The notes beneath the pieces were generated by a model, which was not told the origin of the DNA, searched no databases, and saw only the letters and a list, made by a program, of their open reading frames with translations. Below are positions 53,716 to 64,000 of a DNA stretch of 64,000 bases, in pieces; position 1 is the stretch's first letter; every line of letters begins with the position of its first letter. The stretch is taken from assembly GCA_002794775.1 (NCBI GenBank), contig NBAY01000069.1, positions 62,001 through 126,000 of the forward strand, read 5' to 3'. The position numbers and the translations under genes are program-made. Origin of the DNA: Porodaedalea pini (Eukaryota > Basidiomycota > Agaricomycetes > Hymenochaetales > Hymenochaetaceae).

Positions 53716-54526
53716 TTAAGCCAAGACCCACAACCCTGCAGCAAGTGGAAGCATCAAAGCTACGTTAGCAACAAAGACCCGGAACCCATCACTTGTTGAA
53801 GACTGTGAGGCGCTCGGCGACGCAGAACTGGCAGTGCTGGTACTCGGGCTGAGAGCGGTCGTTGATGATCTGGCGCTCGAAGGCGCGATCGTCGACTGGC
53901 TAGGCGCCACCGATGACAGGATTGTCGTTGGGGATGCCGACGCTGAAGTAAACACGGAGGTTGATGTGGTCGCAACGGTGCTCGTAGTTGACGCCGATGC
54001 GGGGGTTGTGCTAGCGGCAATGGTCCCCGACGACACAGCCACGGCAAATGGCGAGAACGCGAACGTCGTGAGCGGGAGCGACGTGGCTGCCGCGCCGGTA
54101 CCAACGACATTCTCGCAGACTGCTGATCCCGCGCTGACGACGCACCCGATGGCAAGGTTGAACGACAGCGTAGGGATCGCGACAGTCTCGGCGATCAAGC
54201 TAGCGTCTTCGGCGAGCGTCACTGCATACATGAAAGAACTCAGTCGACCGAAAGCAGTGAGGATAAGTGGACGGTGACTGACATGTGAAAGGAATGCCGC
54301 TCGTCTCTCCGCTGAGCACGTAGGTCGTCCCAACCTCTCCACCAGTTCCGACAATCTCGCCCTGCAAGCCAGCATCCGACCCCAACCCCACTGGGAAAAT
54401 GGTCGCAGTAGCCGCCCAAGCGACTAGCATCACATGGAACAGAACGTAAGCAAGTTAAAACCTTGTCAAGATGATGGACGTACCGGGAGCAAGCGGACCG
54501 ACCAAAAGGGCCAAGGAAACGAGCAT
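53716..54526 (-). CDS. secreted Ser/Thr-rich protein, likely GPI-anchored
   Basis: Three exons on the minus strand: 54526-54484, 54423-54283 and 54221-53716. The introns are GTACGT...TGCTAG and GTCAGT...TGCAG, both frame-preserving, giving 229 residues. The first ~20 residues (MLVSLALLVGPLAPGVAWA) form a signal peptide split by intron 1. A central domain of about 80 residues carries two conserved-looking Cys (AIGCVVSAGSAVCENVV). A low-complexity Ser/Thr/Ala region of ~80 residues suits O-mannosylation. The C-terminus is hydrophobic (VFVANVALMLPLAAGLWVLA) after small residues (SSTSDG), as for GPI attachment. It is therefore a probable cell-wall or plasma-membrane surface protein of unknown function. 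Confidence 0.82.
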
Positions 54527-55345
54527 GTTGTATGCAGGAGGCAACAGGAGACGCGGTGAAGGGCACATTGTGCATCCTTTAAGACAGCGGTGGACGCGTG
54601 TTCTAGCCACACTACACCCACGAGGAATCACATCATCAAGTTCCAAGACGAGTAGAAGCACGCGAGAGGCGCTAGAATACTGAATAGTCTCTCGAACGGC
54701 CTCCTTTTTTCCTGATCCCGCAGATACGCAACTTTCTCTTGAGTTCAACGGTAAATAAGCTTTTGGTATTATAATAATGAACGATTTGCATGAGGCAGAC
54801 GCTCATATCATGTATTCAGACGCATAGCATCTGACTTCGCAAAGCATTATGGCTAGTTCAGAAGTGTCGAAGGTCTGATGGAAGCTCGAGTTGAAGTTCA
54901 TCGACCAGTCTGACCTTTCTAGAGTCGGAAGTAAGAATCGCACAGATGTTTCGTCATCGTCCGCGATGATGCTGATCTATAGGAGGAACTGTAGTCGTGG
55001 CTGCTTATTTTTCTCTCCTGACGATGACCGATACCGATGACGTATCAATGCCAGCTGGCAGAACTAACAGCGAACAGCAAAAATAAATCAAAGTTCGGTA
55101 TACGATTATATATAGTAGCACTTACAATACATAGTCCCGAAAAAAGTAGCGAGCGTCAAAACTTACGATCCTTCGGCCCATCGGAAAATTTCTTCCATGA
55201 TGGGAAGATGGGAAGTTTGAGTCTAGGGTCTGATTGTAAGCGATACTCTATAGCAGTAGAGCATCTTTCTTTTCGTACCGTACGTGGTTTGTTCTCATTC
55301 CCGAAACGGTCCGTCTGAAAGATTTAGTCTTATAGTAGGTAGACA
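54527..55345. other. intergenic region
   Basis: Nothing recognisable between the start of the GPI-type gene and the 3' end of MED7. Confidence 0.5.
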
Positions 55346-56270
55346 CTATGGATCCAGTGTATGCAGCATACCGTTTCCTGTTGAATCTGCTCAGTCATCT
55401 GCTCGGGATAAAGGAGCGGTGCAACTCACCTTGGTTGACGTGACCGTTTTGAGCTCCAGAAGCCTCTGCTGCAGATCGTCGCATTTTCTGCTCAAGATAA
55501 GCGGAGGTAACAGGGACATGAGAGTAACATTTGTGCTCACTTGTGGAGTGCTGCTGTTTCTTCACGCCTAATCTCCAGCTGTCGAGTCATCATCGTCTCG
55601 AGGTTGAATCTCGCTTGAACTGGACGTAGGTCATTTGCTGCGCTCATGATGTTTTGACTCATGACTGTGAGCCATTCCACGTGTCCTTGCCATTCAGGAA
55701 CGTCGGTAGAATGCGGTCCAGGTGGAGGCGCAAGAAGTGATTTGAGCAGACGAGAGTACGTAACTAGCATGGAACGAAGGATGGACAGCAATGCGGGTCT
55801 ACGATCTGATGAGTAATTAGCCGCAGACTCTCTATTTGAGGCAGAGAAGCCAGCTCACCTATAGTAGGATCACTCGGATACAATTGATGACCACCGAGTT
55901 CGCCTAGTGAAGGTATCTTTTCCTTGACCTGATGAAGCGGACCTCAGCCTCAGACTAACAAAGGACAAGAGGCTCAAGTGGAGCGTTTACTCACTAACCA
56001 GGTATCACCAAAAACAGTGTATTCTCCCTCCTCAAGTATCCAATCGACGCGAGGTTTCTCGAGCTGCATCAAAAGCCAGTCCGGTACATCCTTTTGATCG
56101 GCGAGCACCTCGCGCTGGTCGGTTTCCGGCTCATTCTCAGCAGACTTTTCGGCTGTCCTTGATTTAAGCAACGATAGCAGGTGCAAGTTGTGCGTCGTAT
56201 ATTTCTGATAATGAGACGGTGGAGATGGGAACGGGTTCCGGAGCTCAGCCTCTTGTTCGTCGTCGAGCAT
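55346..56270 (-). CDS. med7: MED7, Mediator complex middle-module subunit
   Basis: Minus-strand exons 56270-55995, 55928-55859, 55805-55541 and 55487-55430 join in frame through GTGAG donors and CAG acceptors. A short last exon after about 55395 is uncertain. The N-terminus shows the family's proline-rich start (NPFPSPPSHYQKYT) and VDWILEEGEYTVFGDTW. The middle has LGELGGHQLYPSDPTI. The region RPALLSILRSMLVTYSRLLK precedes VPEWQGHVEWLTVMSQNIMS, then the signature NDLRPVQARFNLETMMTRQL, followed by a coiled coil (CDDLQQRLLELKTV). MED7 pairs with MED21 in the Mediator middle module and acts in Pol II transcription. Length (about 225-235 residues) fits the family. Confidence 0.9.
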
Positions 56271-56399
56271 GGCGAGGACGAAGGACGTATTTGACGAGAC
56301 GCGTCCGGTTACAGGTTCTCGTCACTTCTTGATCTCTTACCACCACCATCTGGACCGTGGGAAAAGTGAACTCTTGCATCTCTCTCTTTCTACCTCGCA
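56271..56399. promoter_or_regulatory. 130-bp divergent region between MED7 and the LINE-like ORF
   Basis: MED7 starts at 56270 on the minus strand and an open frame starts at 56400 on the plus strand. The MED7 promoter must lie here or within the repeat sequence beyond it. Confidence 0.4.
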
Positions 56400-57209
56400 A
56401 TGGACAACAAGATGTTGACCAGGGCGAAAGCGTCTCTACACAAAACCAAGTCTTCTCGCTCCCTTGCCAATCCCAAGGACCCCACCAAGTGTGAGGAGTG
56501 TAAAATGGATCTCCCCTATCATAGCCGCAGCTGTGTTAGCGGGGCAGCTAAACTTTGCATCGAATGTGGTCGCGACAAGACCTATCTCCACAACGATGAA
56601 GTATGCGAACATGTTAAGAAGAACCATGCCAACTGGTCCCCCGATATCGAAGCGGATGCTCACGCCGCTGCCCTCCGCAAGCAAGGAGATCTTCCACCGA
56701 CACTGGTCGTCGACTCCCAGAATTCTCTTAAACGCTCTAATTCAGAGGAGGAGCACAGAGCTATTGCAGCCCCCACCCGTATTGATAACGATGCCATGGA
56801 CACAGACGATTTGTACATCCCTGACGAACACATAAGCCAGGCCCCCCAGGTCAACATCGATAACGACGAAGAGGAATTCGAAGACCCGCAGATTGCCGCA
56901 CGAGTCTCTGATTCATTCATGGAGCTGACTAAAGACACGATTCACCATATGATTACTTTTCTTACCCAGCCTTCGTGGACATCTCCCACACCCTGGTACG
57001 AAGACCCTATCCGGGCCGGAAAGGCACTTGCAGATGTCGGATCCAATCTCGTAGACTGGATCAGCAAATCACACATGTTCGATAGTGAAACCATTAAGGA
57101 GAACAAGGCGAATGATGGACTCCAGGCATTCCATTCTACCTATCACATCCACACTCCTGCTTTTAAACATGTATTTGATGATGTTGAATCTTCCGCTCAG
57201 TCAATCCGC
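56400..57209 (+). pseudogene. Cys-rich ORF, probably LINE ORF1 5' part, interrupted
   Basis: The ATG at 56400 opens about 270 codons. A Cys/His-rich block near residues 30-75 (CEECKMDLPYHSRSC...CIECGRDKTYLHNDEVCEH) is followed by an acidic, helical region. At 57210 the frame enters the first copy of a long direct repeat. It may be the start of the ORF1 whose later parts lie at 58687-60086, or a host gene. I cannot decide from sequence. Confidence 0.45.
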
Positions 57210-58370
57210 TGTAGTGCTCGATTCGCGCTTAGGCGTCAGCCGTCCCAGCATACCACCCGATTTATTTATTATTATATACAGATACAAACCCCATAAACAT
57301 GGTCAAGCACTTTGTTTCATCATTGTCTATCTTACACTTTGCATTTCACATGCTCAAATGGTCACACTCGGCCATTCGAGCATCAATATACCTTCGAATC
57401 TTTCATATGATCCATTAGTAACCTCATAAATATGTTTAAATACTTTCATACACCCATTCGAACAATCATACCACTTCGTATTCACACTCAAACGCTTCAT
57501 TTCCTTTATATTCATTCCATATCCCACTATATACGCGCTCGAGCACTCTTTCCACTTCATATCCACTCGTTCAAATGCTTGTAGTGCAGCTGGATCACAC
57601 AGTTGGGCTCAGGGAATGCATTGGGTTCCAGCATGGGTCACTCGAATGGTCCCCGGGCCATCGACGTTAAATGTATCACGCTCGAACAACCAGATTTCGT
57701 CGTTCACCACATTCTCCATGGGGCTCAAGCATTATTTATCATCGTCTATCACTTCCAGAGTGGGCATTCATCACCATCATGCCCTAGGAACATTTGAGGA
57801 TGTTCGAATGGAGTTGTTGGAAGCACACATGATAAGTTTCTTGGGTTTCATTGGTCCTTTTATTGATGTCGAACCATTATTCCCCTTTGAGTTCGTGATT
57901 TATCATGTTCTCGAGTCATTCCATCCCTAACATATGACTATTCTGACTCGAATACGCACTGCACGCACTCCTCTACCTCCGTATGTACGTTCGATGTTGG
58001 TACTGAGCTCATTTTGCCTAAAGTATAAATAGTGCACACCTTTGTACTCATTCTGCAGAGGGAATACACCCCCAGTTTGCCCCACAGTACATATTTTGAG
58101 TCTCATAAGTCATTCTCATCTCCAGTTCATCCCTGCTCTGCTTTAACAAGCTTGGCCAAGCACTCAAATAGCACATTTGGTTCACCACATATGCTCGAAA
58201 CCAATATTCCAAGTCTTCAAGCGCCCGACAAACCCAACAGGGTATCATACCTGCATACTTCCGTCACCCTGCACATTCGCTGCCTAATAAGAAGTCGCTC
58301 GATCGCATTGGGATACGTTCGAACACCTTCAAGCACCTTTTTGAGCATGTTCGAATGCTCGACGAGCACC
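57210..58370 (+). repeat. long LTR-like direct repeat, copy 1
   Basis: Begins TGTAGTGCTCGATTCGCG at 57210 and is co-linear with copy 2 from 60892 for at least 1160 bp. Both contain a TATAAATAGTGCACACC promoter-like segment at offset 814 (58024; 61706). The 3' end may extend to about 58560. A TG start, a promoter in the second half and direct orientation are LTR-like. No flanking duplication could be confirmed. Confidence 0.75.
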
Positions 58371-58686
58371 AACCAGGGATCTGAACCATCCAGAACAGCC
58401 TGATACAGCCCTGCACCTACCTCAACTTCAGATTTCAATTGCTATAGCTATAGGGTCTACGTTGGGAGCTCGATTCTGATAGAATCAAGCACTTTGGCAA
58501 AGCTTCTGAACCAGTAGTGCCATTGTCTCGAGTGTTTGGTCACTCTGTTTCCATTTGGTTGTCCCTCCTCGACTATTGAGTCACCGCAGTCTCCCTTGGG
58601 AAGAATATAGATTCGCCCTCGAATCGACCGTTCGGTCTACAAAAGAGTCTGCATCGTGATACCGTGATCAGGAAATCACGGATAAT

Positions 58687-60086
58687 ATGCATTCCATGTC
58701 TCACTCTATTCAAGCTCTTTCTTCTCTCATTACCAAACTTGCTGATAAAACTAACAATATTGAAAAACAGATGTCTCATTCGGTATCTTCGGCTAAACCG
58801 CAGCCATCTTCTACTAACCAAACACATGTCAAATTTCTTCCAGACCCCATCGGAGCCTGGTTCGTCCACAACAACTGTTTTCTGCCCACACCACCAATTG
58901 TGAAACAGCACGTTCAAACCCCCAAGAACGGGAGAACTGAATATGCTGCAGCAATCGCTAACACCCGTATCCCTGGATCCAGATATCACATGGACTCAGA
59001 GGGCACGATTTATGCTCTTGATGGTTACACGCACTCTGTGCACAACACCCTGAAATCTGGCAACACTCTCACGACTATCTACTATCCAAAGGTCAAAAAT
59101 GTTGGTATCGACAAGGATGGCTTCACCACCATCTCGTATGCTAAGGCAGCACAGAAGAAGCCCAAACCAATGCCAACCAAGTTGTTCGTTCTTCCAATGA
59201 GCACCCTGATGGGGAAGTCTCGACAGTTCCCGTTAATTGGTCTATTGGTTCAGTCAACATATGTGCATCCAATGTGAAGCACGTATATTTCTCTTTGCCT
59301 GGGGATTTGGCGGTCAGGCCAATGACCCTCTTGGTTAAGAATTCTGTATGAGCTGGCCTTAAGGGCAACCTGCTTTTTAAGCATCTCATAGTGCTCAATG
59401 TCGAGTACACAACCAACAGCAATCTCTTAATTGCCTTCACAAATATCTGTTCTGATTTTGATTCTAACTATACTTCTTTGGCCTCCCAGCTTTCCCGCAT
59501 TCTTAACATCAGCGGGGTGTCTCCATTTATCCCTTCACCCCAGTTCAAAATGGTCATCCCGGGGGTCCCTGTCTTCGACAGAGATACTAAACTCATTTAT
59601 AGTGAAGCTGATCTTTTCAACGAACTTTCTAACCTCCCTCAGTTCGAAGGCCATGAATTTATGTTCCCGCTGAGGTACATGTTGTCAGTTGAAAAGCTGA
59701 ATGAGCGTAACTTCTGCAATGTTTCGGTCATTATGAAAGATGCAGACCGCCTCTCTTTCAACCATTTCTTCCTGCACAATAACCAAGCCATACCCATTTT
59801 TGGCATCATCTGTCACCTCGAAGAAATGAAGGCGTGACCTACCATCAATCAATGTGACAATTGCCATCACCTTGGCCATCCGGCCTCTAAATGCCATTCT
59901 GTGGCCCACTGCGCCATCTGCTCAGAGCCACATCACACAGCCATACATGTCGCAAAATGCATGCCATGTACCGCCTCCAACAATCTGCAGTGCGAGCATT
60001 TTGCTCATTGTATCAATTGCCAAGGCAACCACAGTGCTCATTCCACTGATTGCCCTGCTCGCTGTAATTATCAATCCCCTTATTAA
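58687..60086 (+). pseudogene. LINE ORF1-like (Gag-like) with CCHC knuckles, frameshifted
   Basis: Three successive frames together make an ORF1-like protein. 58687-59277 has a short coiled coil (LITKLADKTNNIEKQ) and a hydrophilic region. 59391-59837 carries a globular segment (for example FEGHEFMFPLRYMLSVEKL). 59848-60086 has a Cys cluster with CDNCHHLGHPASKC (C-X2-C-X4-H-X4-C), then CAICSEPHHTAIHVAKC and CINCQGNHSAHSTDC. Such triple knuckles end the ORF1 of Jockey/Tad-like non-LTR elements. At least two frame breaks make it non-functional. Confidence 0.65.
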
Positions 60087-60092
60087 TTGTTT

Positions 60093-60896
60093 ATGATGGA
60101 CTCTATTTCTGTGTTTTCTCTCAACCTCCGTAATTCTGAACCTTCATTCGACTTTCTTCTTTGCACCTTTTCCTCTACTCATTCCAGCCCTGACATTATA
60201 TGCTTCCAGGAAACCCCTGTCATCCATCATTTCGCTCCTTCAAAAGTTTCTGCTCAAGGCTCCTTGGTTTATTATGCCCAAAACTCCCAACCTTATACTG
60301 CATTTTTGCCCACCTGTCCGGGTAAACCACGTTGTTGTACGTTGGTGCACCCCCACATTATCCAACAGGTGTCCATGCACTATCCCTCTTCCCCTTCTCC
60401 TAATATTTCTGTCATTTCAATTTCTCATGGTGACCTATCCCCCATTTTTTTGTGGAACATTTATAACTCACCGTCTCTTCATGAGTTTGAAGACCCTTTT
60501 TCTACCCTTAATTCGCCATCCCATATTTTCATGGGAGATTTCAATCGCCATTCAGAACTTTGGTCCCTCCCTGAACAATCTGCCTACTTTTCTCGGTCCC
60601 AACGTCTCATTGACTGGATCAACGAAAACGATCTTTCTATTTGTAACCCTCCCAATCAACCCACTTATTTCAATTGCTCTTCCAATTCAAGGACAATCAT
60701 TGACTTGGTGATCACTTCAGCGGACATCGCGCCCCAACTCCTTGAATCCATTTTGGTTTCTGACCCATCATTGGACATTTCCTCCAATCATTTCCCTATT
60801 CGATTTTCTTTTGATATCAATTTCCTAGCCTCTATCCCTCAACCCCCCCTTCGTTCTATTCACTCTCGCGATTTGCCTACTTTTGTGGCAGTGTAG
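60093..60896 (+). pseudogene. LINE ORF2 5' part: AP-endonuclease domain, no RT
   Basis: The ATG at 60093 follows the knuckle region by 7 nt. The ~265 residues show the endonuclease/exonuclease/phosphatase fold of APE-type LINEs: SLNLRNSEPSFDFLL, DIICFQETPV (catalytic E), FMGDFNRHSELW (D and N) and TIIDLVIT. The final motif reads SNHFPI where SDHFPI is expected, so the catalytic Asp is Asn. At 60892 the frame runs into LTR-like copy 2, and no reverse transcriptase is present in the window. Confidence 0.72.
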
Positions 60897-62051
60897 CGCT
60901 CGATTTGTGCTTAGGCGTCAGCCGTCCCAGCATACCACCCGCTTTATTTATTATTATATACAGATACAAACCCCATAAACATGGTCAAGCACTTCGTTTC
61001 ATCACTGTCTATCTTACACTTCGCATTTCACATGCTCGAATGATCACACTCGCCCATTCAAGCGTCAATATACCTTCGAAGCTCTCAAATTATCCCTTAG
61101 TAACCTCATAAATACGTTCAAATACTTTCATACACCCATTCTAACACTCATACCACTTCCTATTCACACTCAAATGCTTCATTTCCTTTATATTCATTCC
61201 ATATCCCACTATATATGTGCTCGAGCACTCTTTCCACTTCATATTCACTTGTTCAAATGCTTGTAGTGCAGCTGGATCACGCATTTGGGGACAGGGAAAG
61301 CATGGTATTTGAGCATGGGTCACTCAAACGGTCCTTGGGCCGTTGACGGTCAATGTATCACACTCGAATGACCGGATTCCGTCATTCCCCGGGTTCTCCA
61401 TGTGGTTTGAACATTATTTATCATCATCTATCACTCCCATGATGTGCATTTGTCACCATCACACCCTTAGGAATGTTTGGGGACATTTGAATGGAGTTGT
61501 TTGGAGCATACATGATAAGTTTCTTGGTTTCATTGGTCTCTTCGTTGATGTTGAATCATTATTCCCCTTCAAGTCCATGATTTATCATGTTCTCGAGTCA
61601 TTCCATCCCTAACACATGATTATTCTGACTCAATTGCACACTGCACACACTCTCCTACCTCCGTATGTACGTTCGACTTCGGTACCGAGCTTGTTTTGCC
61701 TACAGTATAAATAGTGCACACCTTTGTACTCATTCAGGGTGGGAATACAGCCCCAGTTCACTCCACAGTACACATTTCGAGTCCCATAAGTTGCCTGCAC
61801 CTTCAGATCATCTCTACTCAGCTCTATCAAACCTCCTCGACCACTCAAACAGTGTGTTCAACTCGGCACATACGCTTGAAGTCAATATTCCAAGCCTTCA
61901 AGCCCCAGACACACCCAACAGGGTACCATAACTGCGTACCCCCATTGCCCTACACATTCGTTATCTACTAAGGAGCCGTTTGAGTGTGTTGGAACACATA
62001 CAAGGGCATTCAAGCATGTTTTCAAGCCCATTTGAGTGCTCGACAAGCATC
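60892..62051 (+). repeat. long LTR-like direct repeat, copy 2 (cut by A3)
   Basis: Begins TGTAGCGCTCGATTTGTG. It matches copy 1 with many transitions and is interrupted at 62051 by the A3 LTR. Confidence 0.75.
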
Positions 62052-62537
62052 TGTTAGGTGGAAGTCTGGGTGGAACTCAGACTAGGCAACCTCAACATGC
62101 GGCACCTGACGGTGACGCGGACGTTATCTGGGACGGGCTGTATCTCAAACGCGAAGTTCGGGCAGCAGGTTTACTCAGACTGGATGACGTGGAGGTAAGA
62201 GGATAAATACAAGTCTAACTAATACAGGGGGGACGGGTCTCACCTGGACGACGTGGAGGTAAGAGGAAAAGCAGAACAGGGGGCTTCTGTGATTCCACCT
62301 TCCTCTATATAGCGTCATCTGTGGGATTGTATTATCTAAGTGTTGTATAGTTTATGTAACTAGGAATGGAACGAATGAAGGTTGGGTCGTACTAAGTGAT
62401 TGTGGGAATGATCGTGTATGACATAAGAATGGGAAATGATTATGAAAGAAGGTTAAATATAATGGAAAGGAGTGGTTAAAAGAAAGAAAATAGTAAAAGG
62501 GAAAATAAAGGAAAAGGTAAAAGTTCGAGTCCTAACA
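62052..62537 (-). repeat. 3' LTR of A3
   Basis: 486-bp LTR with TGTTAG...CTAACA ends, related to A1 and A2 LTRs (it includes the AAAAGCAGAAC self-priming complement near 62267). It is followed in element sense by GAGAGGGGGG polypurine tract and pol. It is inserted in LTR-like copy 2 after GCATC (62047-62051). The other end is outside the window. Confidence 0.9.
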
Positions 62538-64000
62538 TTACCCCCCTCTCAAGGTTGGGCGTCCCGACCAACCAAAATTGAGGTCGTCTGGTTCGGTGTC
62601 AACAAAATGTGGGCGAAGTCATTGGCGAGGAATGTCGAGTTTTCGAGGGGCGCCGGGATGTTTTCGATAGAATTCAGTGATCGCCTCCTTTGCGTTCTCA
62701 CCAAAGTCCATCTTGGGTTGCCAAATCGGTTTGTTGTAGCCAACCCACTTGACAAGGTACTGTAGCTTTCCTCGGTGCAGACGCAAGTCTAGAATTTCCT
62801 CGATCTCGTACTCCTCCTCGTTGTTGACGATGTCAGGTGGCGGCGGTGCTGGTTGTTTCTGGCTCTCAAAGGATGGTTCGATGGCAGGCTTTAGCAGGGC
62901 CTCATTGAAGACCGGGTGGACCTTCTTCCATTGCTTGGGGAGCCTGAGTTTGTACATGCTAGCTCCCACCTTGTTGATGATCTCGAAGGGACCATACCAT
63001 TTGTCAGCAAGTTTCTTCGTCGGCAAATCTGTGCTGATGTTTCGCCCGTCGAGGAAAACCTTGTCTCCAGCCTTGTACTCCACCGAAGTCCCTGCTGTCC
63101 GGTCGTGGTAGCGCTTCATGTCATCTGCCGCCTTGACCAAGTTTTCCTTTGCAACGCGATGAGTCTCCTTGATGTGTTTTGCGAATTCTTCCGCTGACAT
63201 GTTGGCAGACGAGGTTTGTGTTGTGTCAAAGCTCAAGGGGTGACATCCTGTGTTTGCATAGAAGGGGGACATCTTCATTGCCGAGTGTTCACGGTTGTTG
63301 TATGTGAACTCCGCGAGGGGGAGCCAGTCCTTCCAGTCCGATTGACGATGGTTAACAAAGAGTCAAAGGTACTGTTTGAGCTCCTGGTTAACGTGTTCCA
63401 TTTGACCATCTGTCTGTGGGTGATACGCCGTCGATGGGTTGCCTTCGATGTGTAGGAGTTTGTACAGTTCCTTCATCATCGATGCATCGAACTGCGTTCC
63501 TCAGTCATGGATGATCTTTTTTGGCAAGCTGTGGAGGCGGAAGACGTGGTCGCGGTACAGCTGAGCCATGCCTTCTGCTGACAACTTTGTCATTGTCGGG
63601 ATAGTGTGCATCTGTTTCGAGAACCTATCAATGAAGACGCAGATTGCGTTGTGCCCCTTGGAGTCCGGGAGCTCTCCGATGAGGTTGACCGTGACGATTT
63701 CCCAGGGGCCTTCAGGGACTGCGTTTGGGTGGAGTGGCCTTGACCTCGACGCCCTCAGAGCCTTTGTTTGCTGACAGCGATCACACCCTCGGACATACGC
63801 TCGGATGTCGGAGAACATCAACATCCACCAGAAGTCTCGACAGACAAGCTCCACTGTTTTCGACGCTCCTGGGTGTCCAGCCAGTACCGAGTCATGACAT
63901 TCCCGCAATACGGCCTCCTTCATCGTCGACGGCACGTACACCTTGCCTCTCATCCACCACAACCCGGCGACTTCCATCATACCTGTCGGCCTCTCTGACC
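62538..64000 (-). pseudogene. pol: Pol of A3 (integrase-chromodomain part), decayed
   Basis: Family-A Pol on the minus strand, cut by the window edge. Visible parts are the HHCC finger, DDE core and chromodomain. Two in-frame TGA stops occur: at 63503-63501 (just before the second-D motif RGTQFD) and at 63365-63363 (in QYL-stop-LFVNHRQ). The first catalytic Asp of the integrase is Asn (VNLIGELP; codon on plus 63684-63686 is GTT where A1 has GTC). All three are C-to-T type changes. The copy is inactive. Confidence 0.92.

Overview
The window looks like nuclear DNA of a filamentous basidiomycete, probably an Agaricomycete. Host genes carry short (mostly 45-75 nt) GT-AG introns. Recognisable products are eukaryotic: SDS22, MAF1, MED7, a seven-helix membrane protein of a type common in basidiomycetes, a LysM protein and a protein kinase. 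More than half of the window is repeats.

Layout. (1) 1-14241 is a giant near-perfect palindrome. The left arm is 1-3835, the spacer 3836-4144, and the right arm 4145-7689 continuing at 13951-14241. Its arms carry pieces of host genes (ribosomal protein eS6; a DENN/LCHN-like gene) and a ~390-bp tandem repeat. A young Ty3/gypsy chromovirus (A1, 7690-13945, minus strand, TSD GCGTC, LTRs that look identical) sits only in the right arm. (2) 14.4-20.8 kb is AT-rich and gene-poor, with two TGGG/CCCA minisatellites, two smaller foldbacks (17116-17976 and 18480-19562) and a ~0.9 kb purine-rich stretch. (3) 20.9-29.4 kb holds a 7TM gene (minus), a zinc-finger/LysM gene (plus), a repeat-rich intergenic region and a kinase gene (plus). 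(4) 31630-44862 is a second chromovirus family (B1, TSD ATGTG). Its gag is split by a nested copy of the first family (A2, 33606-39896, TSD TAGAC). (5) 44.9-56.3 kb is a gene island: a truncated HMG-box gene, a tRNA-derived SINE-like repeat, SDS22, MAF1, a multi-TM protein, a GPI-anchored-type secreted protein and MED7. (6) 56.4-62.05 kb is a decayed LINE-like element with LTR-like direct repeats. (7) 62052-64000 is a decayed third copy of family A (A3), running off the right edge.

The retroelements give the clearest mechanistic readout. In both chromovirus families an 11-nt primer-binding site next to the 5' LTR is exactly complementary to 11 nt inside the LTR, about 33-35 nt downstream of a TATA box. 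This is the arrangement expected for Tf1-type self-primed reverse transcription. Both families also show a gag/pol -1 frameshift cassette: a slippery heptamer, a 6-7 nt spacer, and a hairpin containing the gag stop codon. Integrases end in a chromodomain. Older copies (B1, A3) show CpG-type C-to-T decay.
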